IMG/VR virus record: IMGVR_UViG_3300025154_000239 | Span: 1 to 38,639 of that record | Length of the DNA stretch: 38,639 nt | Reading direction: 5' to 3' (one strand) | DNA from: a virus | Shown here: positions 15,634-23,009 of the stretch, one piece after another | Layout of the letters: each line of letters starts with the position of its first letter | Numbering within the stretch: the stretch's first letter is position 1 | Program-made: the position numbers and the translations under genes | Notes under the pieces: generated by a model | Seen by the model: only the letters and a program-made list of their open reading frames with translations | Database searches by the model: none | Told to the model about the DNA's origin: nothing

Positions 15634-17063
15634 CACTGACGTGGACGCTGAATATGTACTGGAATGGATATGTCGGAGGAGGAGAAACCGACGAAAGCGG
15701 GCGCATGAGGGGCGTTTCAGTAGTGCGCGGCAAAAAAACAATGTTCGGAAGTAACGGTTTTACAAGACCGCAACCCGGAATATTAACGATCGATCTTGAT
15801 AATTGGGATGGCAGGTATGATCCCTGGAACACAAGCAGCCCGCTTTACCCAGATTTTAAGCCAGGTATTTATGTTCAATTGTCTGTTGATTACGGATCAT
15901 CACACGGAGTATTTGCAGGGATTATAAAAAATATTATTCCTGGCATTGACAAGACGAGGGTGGTCATTGCCGACACGTGGGAATGGCTGAAGGGGAAAAA
16001 CTCGTATGTTGATCTGCATGAAAACATAAATACTTATGATGCAATTAGTCATGTTCTCGTATCTGTAGATTGTCCGGAGTATTTATCTATTGGCTATTTA
16101 TACAAGAATGAGAACCCAATCCCTTATTTTTGGGCTGGAGGTCAATCGGCGCACGACCTTGTGCATGAACTTAGCGAGAGCGAATTGGGGCAAATTTATG
16201 TTAATTTCTTTGGTGATTTTAAATACAAGTCTCGACAATCAACTTATACAGATGTGTCCGCAGTAACCATAACACAGGCGGATCTACTTAAGGATATTTA
16301 TCTACCTCAGCCGTGGGATAATATCCGTAACTTAGTCAAGGCGAAAGCACACCCACGAACATTGCAATCATTACAGGTATTATGGACGCTGAATGACATC
16401 CCCGCTGTCTCCCCAGGCGAGAGCATCACGCTCTACACCCCCTATTCGTACGCGGGCAAACCCGTCCCTGGTTATGCTGTAGTTTCTCCGGTTGCCAATA
16501 CAGACTACACCATGAACACAGCCAGCACAGGAGCCAGTGTAGATCTGACGGCAAGTTTCACAGTTGTACAAACCAAGTATGGTGACACATCAAAACTTGT
16601 GATAACAAACAATCATGTCAGTTTACTTGGTTATATTATATTGCTACAAGTGCGCGGGCAACCTCTGGACACGCCCGACCCCATCGAGGTCATAACTGAC
16701 AAAAGCGGCACCAGCCAGCCACGTATATTGTCCATTGATCTGCCCTGGCAACAAAACTATAACTCAGCCAGAGACTTTTCAAGTTATTTGGCGGGTTTAT
16801 ATTACCTACCAAAGCCAATTCCAATAATCCAAATAGAAGCGCGTGATTCTTTGCAATTTGATTATGAGCTTTACACTAAAATTACACTACAAATTGTAAA
16901 GCTTGGTATCTCAGCGGATTACTATATTATTGGTATTGAGCACAAGAGCCTTGATGACGGCTGCCAGAAAATAGTGACCACTTATTATCTGGAACCAACC
17001 GAATCAGTGGCAGCCTGGACGTTCTCAACCAATATTGGGGTAAGTTCAATATTGGCTTATTAG
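15630..17063 (+). CDS. Distal tail / tail hub protein
   Basis: The protein has 477 aa. The N-terminal quarter (GVSVVRGKKTMFGSNG, PGILTIDLDNWDGRYDPWN, FKPGIYVQLSVDYG) is characteristic of phage minor tail proteins that form the ring or hub at the tail tip, with a baseplate-like GIIKNIIPG element after it. The rest is beta-rich. ATGA coupling follows the tape measure. A peptidoglycan-cutting domain is not evident. The receptor-binding parts are probably the next two genes. Confidence 0.72.
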   Translation: MTLTWTLNMYWNGYVGGGETDESGRMRGVSVVRGKKTMFGSNGFTRPQPGILTIDLDNWDGRYDPWNTSSPLYPDFKPGIYVQLSVDYGSSHGVFAGIIKNIIPGIDKTRVVIADTWEWLKGKNSYVDLHENINTYDAISHVLVSVDCPEYLSIGYLYKNENPIPYFWAGGQSAHDLVHELSESELGQIYVNFFGDFKYKSRQSTYTDVSAVTITQADLLKDIYLPQPWDNIRNLVKAKAHPRTLQSLQVLWTLNDIPAVSPGESITLYTPYSYAGKPVPGYAVVSPVANTDYTMNTASTGASVDLTASFTVVQTKYGDTSKLVITNNHVSLLGYIILLQVRGQPLDTPDPIEVITDKSGTSQPRILSIDLPWQQNYNSARDFSSYLAGLYYLPKPIPIIQIEARDSLQFDYELYTKITLQIVKLGISADYYIIGIEHKSLDDGCQKIVTTYYLEPTESVAAWTFSTNIGVSSILAY

Positions 17064-17073
17064 GAGTAATACT

Positions 17074-17682
17074 ATGCCATTACCAAACACATTCCCGACC
17101 GTTGCAACAAATGACCTATGGACAGCCGCAAACCATAATACCTACCTACGCGATAACCTGAATTATCTTGACAACAAGGTAGCCGCGAATATCTGGTTAT
17201 CTGGCGCGGGTGGTTGGGCGTCTCAAACACTTGGTGCGGGCGCGGGCGGGCAGCTTGAAATGGGAACCAACAAGCAAAACATAAAGTACATCAGCTTTGC
17301 GGATGCGGCTTTCAGCTATGCGGAGTGGGGATTTGCCATGCCGGACGATTGGGACGGTGGTACTTTTACCGCCAAGTTCCATTGGATGCACCCTGCCACA
17401 ACCACCAATTTCGGGGTGGCATGGGGGCTGCAAGGTAGGGCTTACGCAAATGATGACGCGCTGGATCAGGCGTGGGGGACTGAGGTAGTGACGGTGGACA
17501 CGGGCGGCACTACCTCGGATATTTACGTCAGCCCGGCATCCGGTGCAATCACACTGGCGGGCAGTCCTGCGGCTGGTCAGTACGTCCAGTTCAGGTGCAG
17601 GCGCAAATATGATGACGGCTCCGATAACATGGCTGTGGCTGCCTATTTGATAGGCATCCAACTGACATACACGAGGACTTAA
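17074..17682 (+). CDS. Distal tail fibre-like protein
   Basis: The protein has 202 aa. The short N-terminal adaptor AANHNTYLRDNLNYLDNK resembles the attachment segment of phage minor tail fibres. The remainder is a beta-sandwich-like domain ending in AAYLIGIQLTYTRT. AGGAG lies upstream. The stop overlaps the next start by one base. Host-surface contact is inferred from position at the end of the tail operon. Confidence 0.6.
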   Translation: MPLPNTFPTVATNDLWTAANHNTYLRDNLNYLDNKVAANIWLSGAGGWASQTLGAGAGGQLEMGTNKQNIKYISFADAAFSYAEWGFAMPDDWDGGTFTAKFHWMHPATTTNFGVAWGLQGRAYANDDALDQAWGTEVVTVDTGGTTSDIYVSPASGAITLAGSPAAGQYVQFRCRRKYDDGSDNMAVAAYLIGIQLTYTRT

Positions 17683-18362
17683 TGACAATAGCATTTGATG
17701 CAATCGCTTCTAAGGCAACGACATCAGGCAGCACGACTTGGACACATACGCCATCAGGAACTCCGGCGGGCGTATTGGTTTTTATCCATCAAAGACAAGA
17801 CCAGACGGACGTTGTAACGGCGGTTACTTACGGCGGTATTACCATGACACGGTTGGCAAGAATTGGAAATGCAGGTGTATCTCTTGCTAGTTCTGAATAC
17901 GCCTATTTTCTAGGCAATGGTGTTCCATCAGGCGCACAAACCGTCTCTGTCACCCACAGCTCTGCAAAGGACTGTGCTTATGAGAGCATAACCTATACCT
18001 CTAGCACCAATATTTCTAAAGTACAGGATTATAAAACCTTATCCGCAGACGGGGCAGCCCCACGCGGTACTAATTTATCACTTGGTGGAAATACCTGTCA
18101 TGTCTCATTAGGATATGCAACAGAGCATTATGCTCTTACTCAATACGCGCCTTTGGCGGGGTGGACGGTGCGTAGAGAGACAGACCATACAAACGACTGT
18201 ACGGGGTGTGAAACCTACGATACGGTTGGAACGTCAGATGTAGCATGGGGACATGATGTGTCGGGCGAAACAACCAGGTTCTTTGCTTCGATAGCTGTTG
18301 CGGTAACTGAATTTAGTGGCGGCTCCAACCCTGCCCCCATCAGCCCGTTTTTGATGATTTAG
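17682..18362 (+). CDS. Tail-tip beta-sandwich protein, last gene of the late operon
   Basis: The protein has 226 aa. It begins IAFDAIASKATTSGSTTWTH and has the repeated beta-strand pattern of immunoglobulin-like or carbohydrate-binding virion proteins, ending with FFASIAVAVTEFSGG and a short tail. Such proteins often terminate tail operons and may bind cell-wall sugars. The 3' end overlaps the convergent minus-strand gene by 23 nt, so late and early transcripts collide here. I see no terminator at the junction. Confidence 0.6.
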   Translation: MTIAFDAIASKATTSGSTTWTHTPSGTPAGVLVFIHQRQDQTDVVTAVTYGGITMTRLARIGNAGVSLASSEYAYFLGNGVPSGAQTVSVTHSSAKDCAYESITYTSSTNISKVQDYKTLSADGAAPRGTNLSLGGNTCHVSLGYATEHYALTQYAPLAGWTVRRETDHTNDCTGCETYDTVGTSDVAWGHDVSGETTRFFASIAVAVTEFSGGSNPAPISPFLMI

Positions 18363-18756
18363 ACTTCTCGTTAAGTAATTCTGTCTCATAAGCAGACCAA
18401 CTTGCATAACCCCATGACCTTGCGATCTCATTCAATTTCTGATTGCGGGAGCGGGTGTACTTCAATCCAGACGCAGGGGGCGGTGAGGGTAGACGCTCAT
18501 CTGATTTTGGGCAACCGGAAAAATGGATCTCGTTGCATACTGGACACGCCTCAACTCGCTTAACAATTACCAACCCCAAGCGTTCTCTAAGCCGATTATT
18601 TTTAGGATCATAATCCTTGTTTACTATCTTCCATAATAATGGACGTAATTTATTTGGGTCTTCATTTGGATAATATTGTGTGACAATATCCCCCCATGAC
18701 TTCCCTTTTTCTATTTCTTCTTTTAGTGTTTTTCTTAGTTCCCACGTGTATTTCAT
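18340..18756 (-). CDS. Small zinc-knuckle-containing protein, unknown function
   Basis: The protein has 138 aa. The N-terminus is helical and basic (YTWELRKTLKEEIEKGKSW), the middle has CPVCNEIHFSGCP (C-x2-C-x7-C) and the C-terminus carries a basic RSRNQKLNEIARSWGY helix. DNA binding is plausible. It is the most promoter-distal gene of the leftward operon, separated from the GIY-YIG gene by 53 nt that contain a palindrome and a weak promoter-like sequence. Confidence 0.6.
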   Translation of the reverse strand: MKYTWELRKTLKEEIEKGKSWGDIVTQYYPNEDPNKLRPLLWKIVNKDYDPKNNRLRERLGLVIVKRVEACPVCNEIHFSGCPKSDERLPSPPPASGLKYTRSRNQKLNEIARSWGYASWSAYETELLNEKSKSSKTG

Positions 18757-18775
18757 AATAAATAACCTTATATTG

Positions 18776-18792
18776 TGTAACTAATAGTTACA
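18776..18792. promoter_or_regulatory. Palindrome upstream of the terminal early gene
   Basis: TGTAACT-AAT-AGTTACA is a perfect 7-bp inverted repeat between the GIY-YIG stop and the 138-aa gene start. It overlaps a weak minus-strand promoter pattern, with TTGTAA about 15 nt before TATAAG. It could be an operator or a short RNA hairpin; no experiment-independent way to choose. Confidence 0.4.
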
Positions 18793-18809
18793 AGCCTATT
18801 TTGTGGCTT

Positions 18810-19625
18810 CTAGACGGCATCTAACTCCCCATCTTGGAGGGATTGAATCCATACAACATCTTCGTTTGTTAAGCGGAACCATTCATTGTGATGTAGTTTA
18901 TTTCTAAACTGCTTATGTAGCCATTGTTCAGATCGAAGTCTGTTCGCTGCGTAGATAGTAGAGCGCAACGAAAGACCCGCCGCATTCATTGACGCAAGAT
19001 TAGCAAAGCGAGTTTGCACATTGTCAGTATGGCCTATTTTACATAAGCCGTTGTCCGCTTCAATTAGATAAACCCAACCAGCAACCGCGTCTGAATAATG
19101 ATCGTCATCGTCTGACGTTATTCTTTCAATTAATTCAGCCTTAGTTTCCTTTACGGTTTCCGATTTTTTCTCTTGAGGATAAGACTGTTTTATTTTATCA
19201 ACTTCTTCCAATCGGCTCTTTTCGCGCTCTATACATTCCGGTTTTCCGCATATTATTCTGTAATCTTTCCAACTGTCAACTGTGAAAGATTGGGAACAAT
19301 GCCTACAATGGCGCGTAAGATCATCGCCCCAATACTCCGATAGTTCAATGTCTATTGTTTCTTTGTGTGGACGATATTCGGTCATGCTCAAGAAAATATT
19401 ATCCAATTCATCTTTGGTTAATCTAGTCGGAATTAATACGCAATTATAACCACCGGCTCTCGACATGATAATTTTTTTGTGATTCTCTTTTGATCCACTC
19501 ACGACGTAGTTGGGGCGGATAATATAGGCGTTTGGCTCATTCCCCGTTTGTAGTCTAAATACTTTTTGCAACTTGTCTAATTCGTGCGACGCATAAGCCA
19601 TGAAAAGTAAATCGTTGGTTTCCAT
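18810..19625 (-). CDS. GIY-YIG (T5orf172/MUG113-type) nuclease-like protein
   Basis: The protein has 271 aa. Residues from about 183 to 270 form a GIY-YIG domain of the T5orf172/MUG113 type: WVYLIEADNGLCKIGHT, then TRFANLAS and RLRSEQWLHKQFRNK with the expected Arg/Glu region, ending in EWFRLTNEDVVWI. The N-terminal half has a Cys ribbon (HCRHCSQSF ... CGKPEC) and a coiled linker. Endonuclease activity is expected. It is expressed from a strong internal promoter through the attenuator-like leader at 19626-19744. Confidence 0.75.
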   Translation of the reverse strand: METNDLLFMAYASHELDKLQKVFRLQTGNEPNAYIIRPNYVVSGSKENHKKIIMSRAGGYNCVLIPTRLTKDELDNIFLSMTEYRPHKETIDIELSEYWGDDLTRHCRHCSQSFTVDSWKDYRIICGKPECIEREKSRLEEVDKIKQSYPQEKKSETVKETKAELIERITSDDDDHYSDAVAGWVYLIEADNGLCKIGHTDNVQTRFANLASMNAAGLSLRSTIYAANRLRSEQWLHKQFRNKLHHNEWFRLTNEDVVWIQSLQDGELDAV

Positions 19626-19718
19626 TTACGCTCCAAAAAAAAATACAGCCGGTGTCATCCATTTACCACACTGTCTAAGGTGAGGAGCTTGTGGATAACA
19701 TCGGCTATATTTCGGCAA
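19626..19718 (-). CDS. 30-codon leader ORF in the GIY-YIG attenuator
   Basis: It starts at TTG (19716-19718), with AAGGAG eight nucleotides upstream (19727-19732), and ends at TAA 19626-19628, directly before the GIY-YIG ATG. The product would begin MPKYSRCYPQAPHLRQCGKW. Translation would run through segments C, B and D of the leader and so could prevent terminator folding. A genuine peptide function is unproven. Confidence 0.4.
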   Translation of the reverse strand: MPKYSRCYPQAPHLRQCGKWMTPAVFFFGA

Positions 19719-19744
19719 ACAAAAAACTCCTTACACCTTAGACA
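19634..19744 (-). promoter_or_regulatory. Attenuator-like leader upstream of the GIY-YIG gene (A-C-B-D)
   Basis: Read on the minus strand: A is 19744-19727 and pairs with B, 19687-19672 (16 bp with a 2-nt bulge). C is 19710-19693 and pairs with D, 19660-19643 (18 positions: 15 Watson-Crick, two G-T, one mismatch). D is followed immediately by nine T residues and then GGAG. A:B and C:D interleave, so they cannot form as ordinary nested hairpins at once. C:D plus the T run is a complete intrinsic terminator. The layout matches the leader at 24788-24894. Confidence 0.75.
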
Positions 19745-19749
19745 AAATA

Positions 19750-19777
19750 AGTATAGCACATACCGCCTGTTTTGCAA
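19750..19777 (-). promoter_or_regulatory. Internal early promoter for the GIY-YIG leader
   Basis: Minus strand TTGCAA, 16 nt, TATACT. The -10 ends at 19750, and leader segment A starts after five more bases at 19744. Confidence 0.65.
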
Positions 19778-19788
19778 CTATAAATTTA

Positions 19789-19911
19789 TCACATCCAATC
19801 ATCATCAAGCATCCCGTCCAGAATAGCATTGGCATCATGCCACGCCCAGACAACCAGGACGATGAAGTAAATAGTAATAATTACCAGTAGTATTATTCCA
19901 AGTATCAGCAT
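19789..19911 (-). CDS. 40-aa single-pass membrane miniprotein
   Basis: It begins MLILGIILLVIITIYFIVLV, a continuous hydrophobic helix, and ends in an acidic tail (AILDGMLDDDWM). The start overlaps the RusA stop by seven bases. Size and topology allow a holin-like or regulatory role; nothing specific is recognisable. Confidence 0.6.
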   Translation of the reverse strand: MLILGIILLVIITIYFIVLVVWAWHDANAILDGMLDDDWM

Positions 19912-20267
19912 GACAGCTCCTTTATTGTTATCGTAACCTTTCCACCTGGGAACGGATCGTCAAGGTCAATGAGTATCTTTTTTATCTGGTGATCATCCGC
20001 TCCGCACGCTGCGAAAATTCCATCCAGGGCGGCCTTGCAGCTCGAGAGCAAATTATCGGCATCGAAGTGTCTACGCGTGGGGGGGCTGAATACCACCTCC
20101 ATCACGAGCGGCTTGTCGTTGGGTATCTGCATCTTGCTTTCCAGTGCGAATAGCCGACCTTCAAACTTTGCGCTTGCGGCTGCCTTTGCCTTGACCCTGT
20201 AGTGAACCCTTGCATTGGGTGACAATTCGTGGGACGGCCAGGGAAGTTCTATTGTGTTGGTCATCAT
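19905..20267 (-). CDS. rusA: RusA-family Holliday junction resolvase
   Basis: The protein has 120 aa (119 from the second Met). Family landmarks are PWPSHELSPNARVHYR near the N-terminus and the acidic metal-binding residues in HFDADNLLSSCKAALDGIF (D69, D71, D82) and DDHQIK (D91, D92). It cleaves four-way junctions to resolve recombination and replication intermediates before packaging. It overlaps its upstream neighbour by four bases and the small membrane gene downstream by seven. Confidence 0.88.
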   Translation of the reverse strand: MMTNTIELPWPSHELSPNARVHYRVKAKAAASAKFEGRLFALESKMQIPNDKPLVMEVVFSPPTRRHFDADNLLSSCKAALDGIFAACGADDHQIKKILIDLDDPFPGGKVTITIKELSC

Positions 20268-20500
20268 ACCTCACTCCACATCTTCGGCAGCGGCTTACCT
20301 TCGAGGTCATGCTCCAAAACCAGCATGTAGATATATGCCAGACATACCGCCCTGCTCTGGTTTCCAAGATATGCAATCTGTTTCAATGCCTCAACATGCG
20401 CATCCGCCAGCGACCTCTTTTCAAGGGGCAAGCCTTCTTTCCACTGGTTGAATGTATCCGCTATGCCCTGCGCATTTTCGGGGGTGATTTTCATGTTCAT
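20264..20500 (-). CDS. Small helical protein of unknown function
   Basis: The protein has 78 aa (76 from the third codon, also ATG). It is predicted helical, with TFNQWKEGLPLEKRSLADAH in the N-terminal half and a hydrophobic AVCLAYIYMLVLEH stretch in the second half. It is coupled by four-base overlaps to RusA and to the 40-aa membrane protein. No family recognised. Confidence 0.55.
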   Translation of the reverse strand: MNMKITPENAQGIADTFNQWKEGLPLEKRSLADAHVEALKQIAYLGNQSRAVCLAYIYMLVLEHDLEGKPLPKMWSEV

Positions 20501-20619
20501 TTCATTATCCAGGATACGATCACAGCCACGACGAGAAAGAACGCGGCATCAAATAAGATGGCGATCAAGCATCCTTTCAGAGAAAATGGTACTCCGGGCG
20601 TCTCTGGTATGTCGTTCAT
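20497..20619 (-). CDS. 40-aa membrane miniprotein next to the endolysin (holin candidate)
   Basis: ATG at 20617-20619 overlaps the endolysin stop (ATGA). The product begins MNDIPETPGVPFSLKGCLIA and continues as a hydrophobic helix through FFLVVAVIVSWIM to a terminal Lys. Immediate coupling to the endolysin makes it the best positional holin candidate in the early operon, although 40 residues with a single span is small for a classical holin. Confidence 0.6.
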   Translation of the reverse strand: MNDIPETPGVPFSLKGCLIAILFDAAFFLVVAVIVSWIMK

Positions 20620-21695
20620 TGCTGCAGCTCCGCAATCAAGCTGTCGATATACGCCTTGACCTTTTCCAGCGCATCGATCACGTCCTCAACATTGTTGATA
20701 GGCGGGAGAGGCGGCTGGATAACAACAGGGTCATGCAGGACATAACTATTTGCCACATACCCTGCAAGCGGGTAGTCAATTTTTGCCCACCAGATACCCG
20801 CCAGGACAGTCCCGGTCACATTGATGCGCGTGCCGGTTGGCAGCGTCTGGATTATCGAGCCGCCAGTGGATGGCATGGCTCTGACGTTCAGGTTTACGGT
20901 CGTTTGTGCGTTTGTTTCTGGCATGGGTTCCTCTGTTGGTGGTTGAGCGACCACCGCGCCAAATAAAAGAGTAAAGTTTTCATCGCTGCAAATATTTACA
21001 TCCAAGTGTTTCTGCCAATAAGTAAGTTGGTCCAAGTAAGGAAACCAGGTCAACGCCTGCCACAGATTAACGGTTGTTACTCCGATTGGGTTGGGCGGCC
21101 AATAATTATTGATCTTCTCCATGATCTTGCGCAGGCTGGATACTGGAATTGTTGGGATCTCGCTATCCCACAACGCCCCCAAAGACATGATGTAATTCTG
21201 ATACCAGGTGAAAGACTTGACGTAGTAAGCACTCCAATATGGTGCGGTGTTGATCCATAGGTATGCTTTTGGGATGTAGGTATTAAGCACCCACCCGCCT
21301 GAATAATTGCCAACGATCTTATCGGGGAAGGCGTCCCGCATGTAAGAGAAAACAGCCTTATAAAAGGCGTTCAGGGTATCCGGTGAAATTACTGTACCAG
21401 AGTTGAAATACTTCGTCTCTTCAATGTCCACCCAGACCGAGAGGCAGTCGGGATATTCATTGACCAGAACCTCAAATAATTCACATTGTGATTTAACTGC
21501 CAGTCCGGGGTAGAAATAGAAATAAAAACCGAATGGCAGCCCCAGCTCCCGGCACCACTTGACGAAGGTTGGCAGCATGTCATCCTCTGAATGTGCCGCA
21601 CCCGCCCGGATGATCACACCATCAATGTCAAGCAGCTTGAATTTTTCGAGACTATAAGAATCTTGATATAAAGACAAATCCACAACTATCTTCAT
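20616..21695 (-). CDS. Endolysin: GH25 muramidase with SH3b domain
   Basis: The protein has 359 aa. Residues 1 to about 235 are a glycoside hydrolase family 25 lysozyme: the start VVDLSLYQ with D6, and the strand LSVWVDIEET with D90 and E92 as catalytic acids. Residues about 266-320 form a bacterial SH3 domain (LNVRAMPSTGG ... GYVANSYV) for wall binding, and the last 25 residues form an amphipathic helix. It cuts the glycan chain of peptidoglycan. I see no signal peptide, so a holin should be needed. It overlaps the HNH-AP2 gene by four bases. Confidence 0.9.
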   Translation of the reverse strand: MKIVVDLSLYQDSYSLEKFKLLDIDGVIIRAGAAHSEDDMLPTFVKWCRELGLPFGFYFYFYPGLAVKSQCELFEVLVNEYPDCLSVWVDIEETKYFNSGTVISPDTLNAFYKAVFSYMRDAFPDKIVGNYSGGWVLNTYIPKAYLWINTAPYWSAYYVKSFTWYQNYIMSLGALWDSEIPTIPVSSLRKIMEKINNYWPPNPIGVTTVNLWQALTWFPYLDQLTYWQKHLDVNICSDENFTLLFGAVVAQPPTEEPMPETNAQTTVNLNVRAMPSTGGSIIQTLPTGTRINVTGTVLAGIWWAKIDYPLAGYVANSYVLHDPVVIQPPLPPINNVEDVIDALEKVKAYIDSLIAELQQ

Positions 21696-22174
21696 CTATT
21701 ATCTCCAAAGTTTGTAATGGCAAACTCGCCGTGATTTTCTAAAGCATACTTGTCATAAGCTAACGCTGCTTCTTCTGCTGTATTAAAGTATCCAATAACT
21801 ATGTGCTTTCTTTTTTCCATTGTTTGAGCTAACCATCTTTTAACTCTTTTGGTTTTATTTGTAATATAAGTAACGCCTTTATAGCCGCTCGTGTTATTAT
21901 TTTGTTTGTCCCTATTTTTCATATTTTGTGAACCTGTACAAACCCTTAGATTTTCTCTTTGATTATCTAAAGTATTGTGATTAATATGATCTGTCTCCAT
22001 TCCTTTTGGAGTATTTACAATAACAGAGTGCATATAAATTCCTATATTGTTTCCTATACATCTTCGTGCATATTTACCATCACCACTCAAACACCATTTA
22101 TGTTGATTCAACTCTTCAAAATCTTCATCATCCACTATAGCCACCTTGCCCTGTGTCAGCGGTATTTCCTTCAT
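21692..22174 (-). CDS. HNH endonuclease with AP2 DNA-binding domain
   Basis: The protein has 160 aa from ATG 22172-22174, chosen for its GGAG six bases upstream. The HNH part (about residues 45-90) has ETDHINHNTLDNQRENLRVC. The C-terminal AP2 domain has SGYKGVTY and IGYFNTAEEAALAYDKYALE. This is a common free-standing phage homing nuclease. A TTG at 22240 would extend it in frame by 22 residues through the leader. It is AT-rich and inserted just before the endolysin, with which it overlaps. Confidence 0.88.
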   Translation of the reverse strand: MKEIPLTQGKVAIVDDEDFEELNQHKWCLSGDGKYARRCIGNNIGIYMHSVIVNTPKGMETDHINHNTLDNQRENLRVCTGSQNMKNRDKQNNNTSGYKGVTYITNKTKRVKRWLAQTMEKRKHIVIGYFNTAEEAALAYDKYALENHGEFAITNFGDNR

Positions 22175-22184
22175 GCTATTCTCC

Positions 22185-22263
22185 AATAGAAATCGCCCAA
22201 ACTGGCAGGGGAAGCTGCCAAATCTGGGCGATATTCTCAATAATTTGTTGGCTCTTCCCAGCC
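22185..22263 (-). promoter_or_regulatory. Structured leader upstream of HNH-endolysin (possible third A-C-B-D leader)
   Basis: Minus strand order: A 22263-22254 can pair with B 22214-22204 (about 9 bp with one mismatch and a bulge). C 22232-22225 (ATCGCCCA) pairs perfectly with D 22199-22192 (TGGGCGAT), followed by TTTCTATT and GGAG. An inner TGGCAG/CTGCCA hairpin (22203-22208 with 22215-22220) nests inside C:D and competes with A:B. The order matches the two stronger leaders, but the stems are shorter and the T run is weak. Confidence 0.5.
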
Positions 22264-22272
22264 GATGTTCTT

Positions 22273-22301
22273 ATTCTACCACACATATCAACCTATTTCA
22301 A
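22273..22301 (-). promoter_or_regulatory. Internal early promoter for HNH-endolysin
   Basis: Minus strand TTGAAA, 17 nt, TAGAAT. It overlaps the last bases of the upstream 61-aa gene and gives the lysis block its own promoter. Confidence 0.6.
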
Positions 22302-22483
22302 GAACAGATACCGACCCCACAACCACCCGCGCTGCGGAGCATGCGATAAGTCCGCTTGTACTTCTCAATGGCGGTTTCGATGGTCTCTTCCCTGTCCAGT
22401 GAGTAGCACCGCAGCTTTTCGGGTGCTGGCAATTCCCGCCCGTCTTTTATGTTGGTAATATTGATCGCAACTTTCTCGGTCAT
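22298..22483 (-). CDS. Small protein of unknown function
   Basis: The protein has 61 aa: a strand-like start (VAINITNIKDGRELPAPEKL), then a helical basic part and a Gly/Cys-rich end (SAGGCGVGICS). The start overlaps the coiled-coil gene stop by four bases. No family recognised. Confidence 0.5.
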   Translation of the reverse strand: MTEKVAINITNIKDGRELPAPEKLRCYSLDREETIETAIEKYKRTYRMLRSAGGCGVGICS

Positions 22484-22773
22484 GCGTCCTCTCCCATGAT
22501 AATTTCTGCAGCATCTTCAAGCTGATTTTCAAGTTCTACTATGCGTTCTTGCAGGGTTGCGTTCAAGAGCGCAAGTTCGCTGTTTGCTATTATATATTGC
22601 CCGAATTGCATGTGGAGTTTCGTGTCATTGTCTTCCAGTTTTTCGACGCGCTCATAAAGTTCGGCAAGTTCTTTCAGTGCGTCATCGCCTACCTTCTTCT
22701 GTTCGCGCAAATTCATTTCAAGCCATCTGTCTCTATCAAGTGATAATCTAATGTAATCTTCGATTTCGCTCAT
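22480..22773 (-). CDS. Coiled-coil small protein
   Basis: The protein has 97 aa, almost entirely heptad-like: LKELAELYERVEKLEDNDTK and then LLNATLQERIVELENQLEDA. It probably forms a dimeric or trimeric coiled coil. There is no catalytic motif and function is unknown. It overlaps both neighbours by four bases. Confidence 0.6.
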   Translation of the reverse strand: MSEIEDYIRLSLDRDRWLEMNLREQKKVGDDALKELAELYERVEKLEDNDTKLHMQFGQYIIANSELALLNATLQERIVELENQLEDAAEIIMGEDA

Positions 22774-23009
22774 TCCTTGCCTCCTCCTCTCGATCTCTCC
22801 ATCGACAATTTAGCGTGCAAGTTCTGCAGCACGCACTCGCAGAATATCAACCTGCCAAACTCCTGCTGGGTTGGGTGTAATTCCCGGCGCAGCCAGCCGG
22901 TTCCTTTGCAGATCGTACAATCAAACCTGCCCGGACTGCCCGGCTGCCACAGGCTCCAGGATGGTATTTGACTTTGCCAGTCGTGGACGTAGGTTTTGTT
23001 GTCCATCAT
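22770..23009 (-). CDS. Cys-rich zinc-binding small protein
   Basis: The protein has 79 aa. CTICKGTGWLRRE resembles one DnaJ-type CxxCxGxG repeat, and FCECV supplies a second Cys pair about 25 residues later, together enough for a zinc site. Trp-rich N-terminus. It is coupled to the methyltransferase gene by a four-base overlap. Function unknown. Confidence 0.6.
   Translation of the reverse strand: MMDNKTYVHDWQSQIPSWSLWQPGSPGRFDCTICKGTGWLRRELHPTQQEFGRLIFCECVLQNLHAKLSMERSRGGGKE

Noticed and set aside
19643-19744. CRISPR-like or tandem repeat interpretation of the early intergenic repeats
   Set aside because: The repeats are inverted pairs that occur once per leader, with no spacers or regular spacing.
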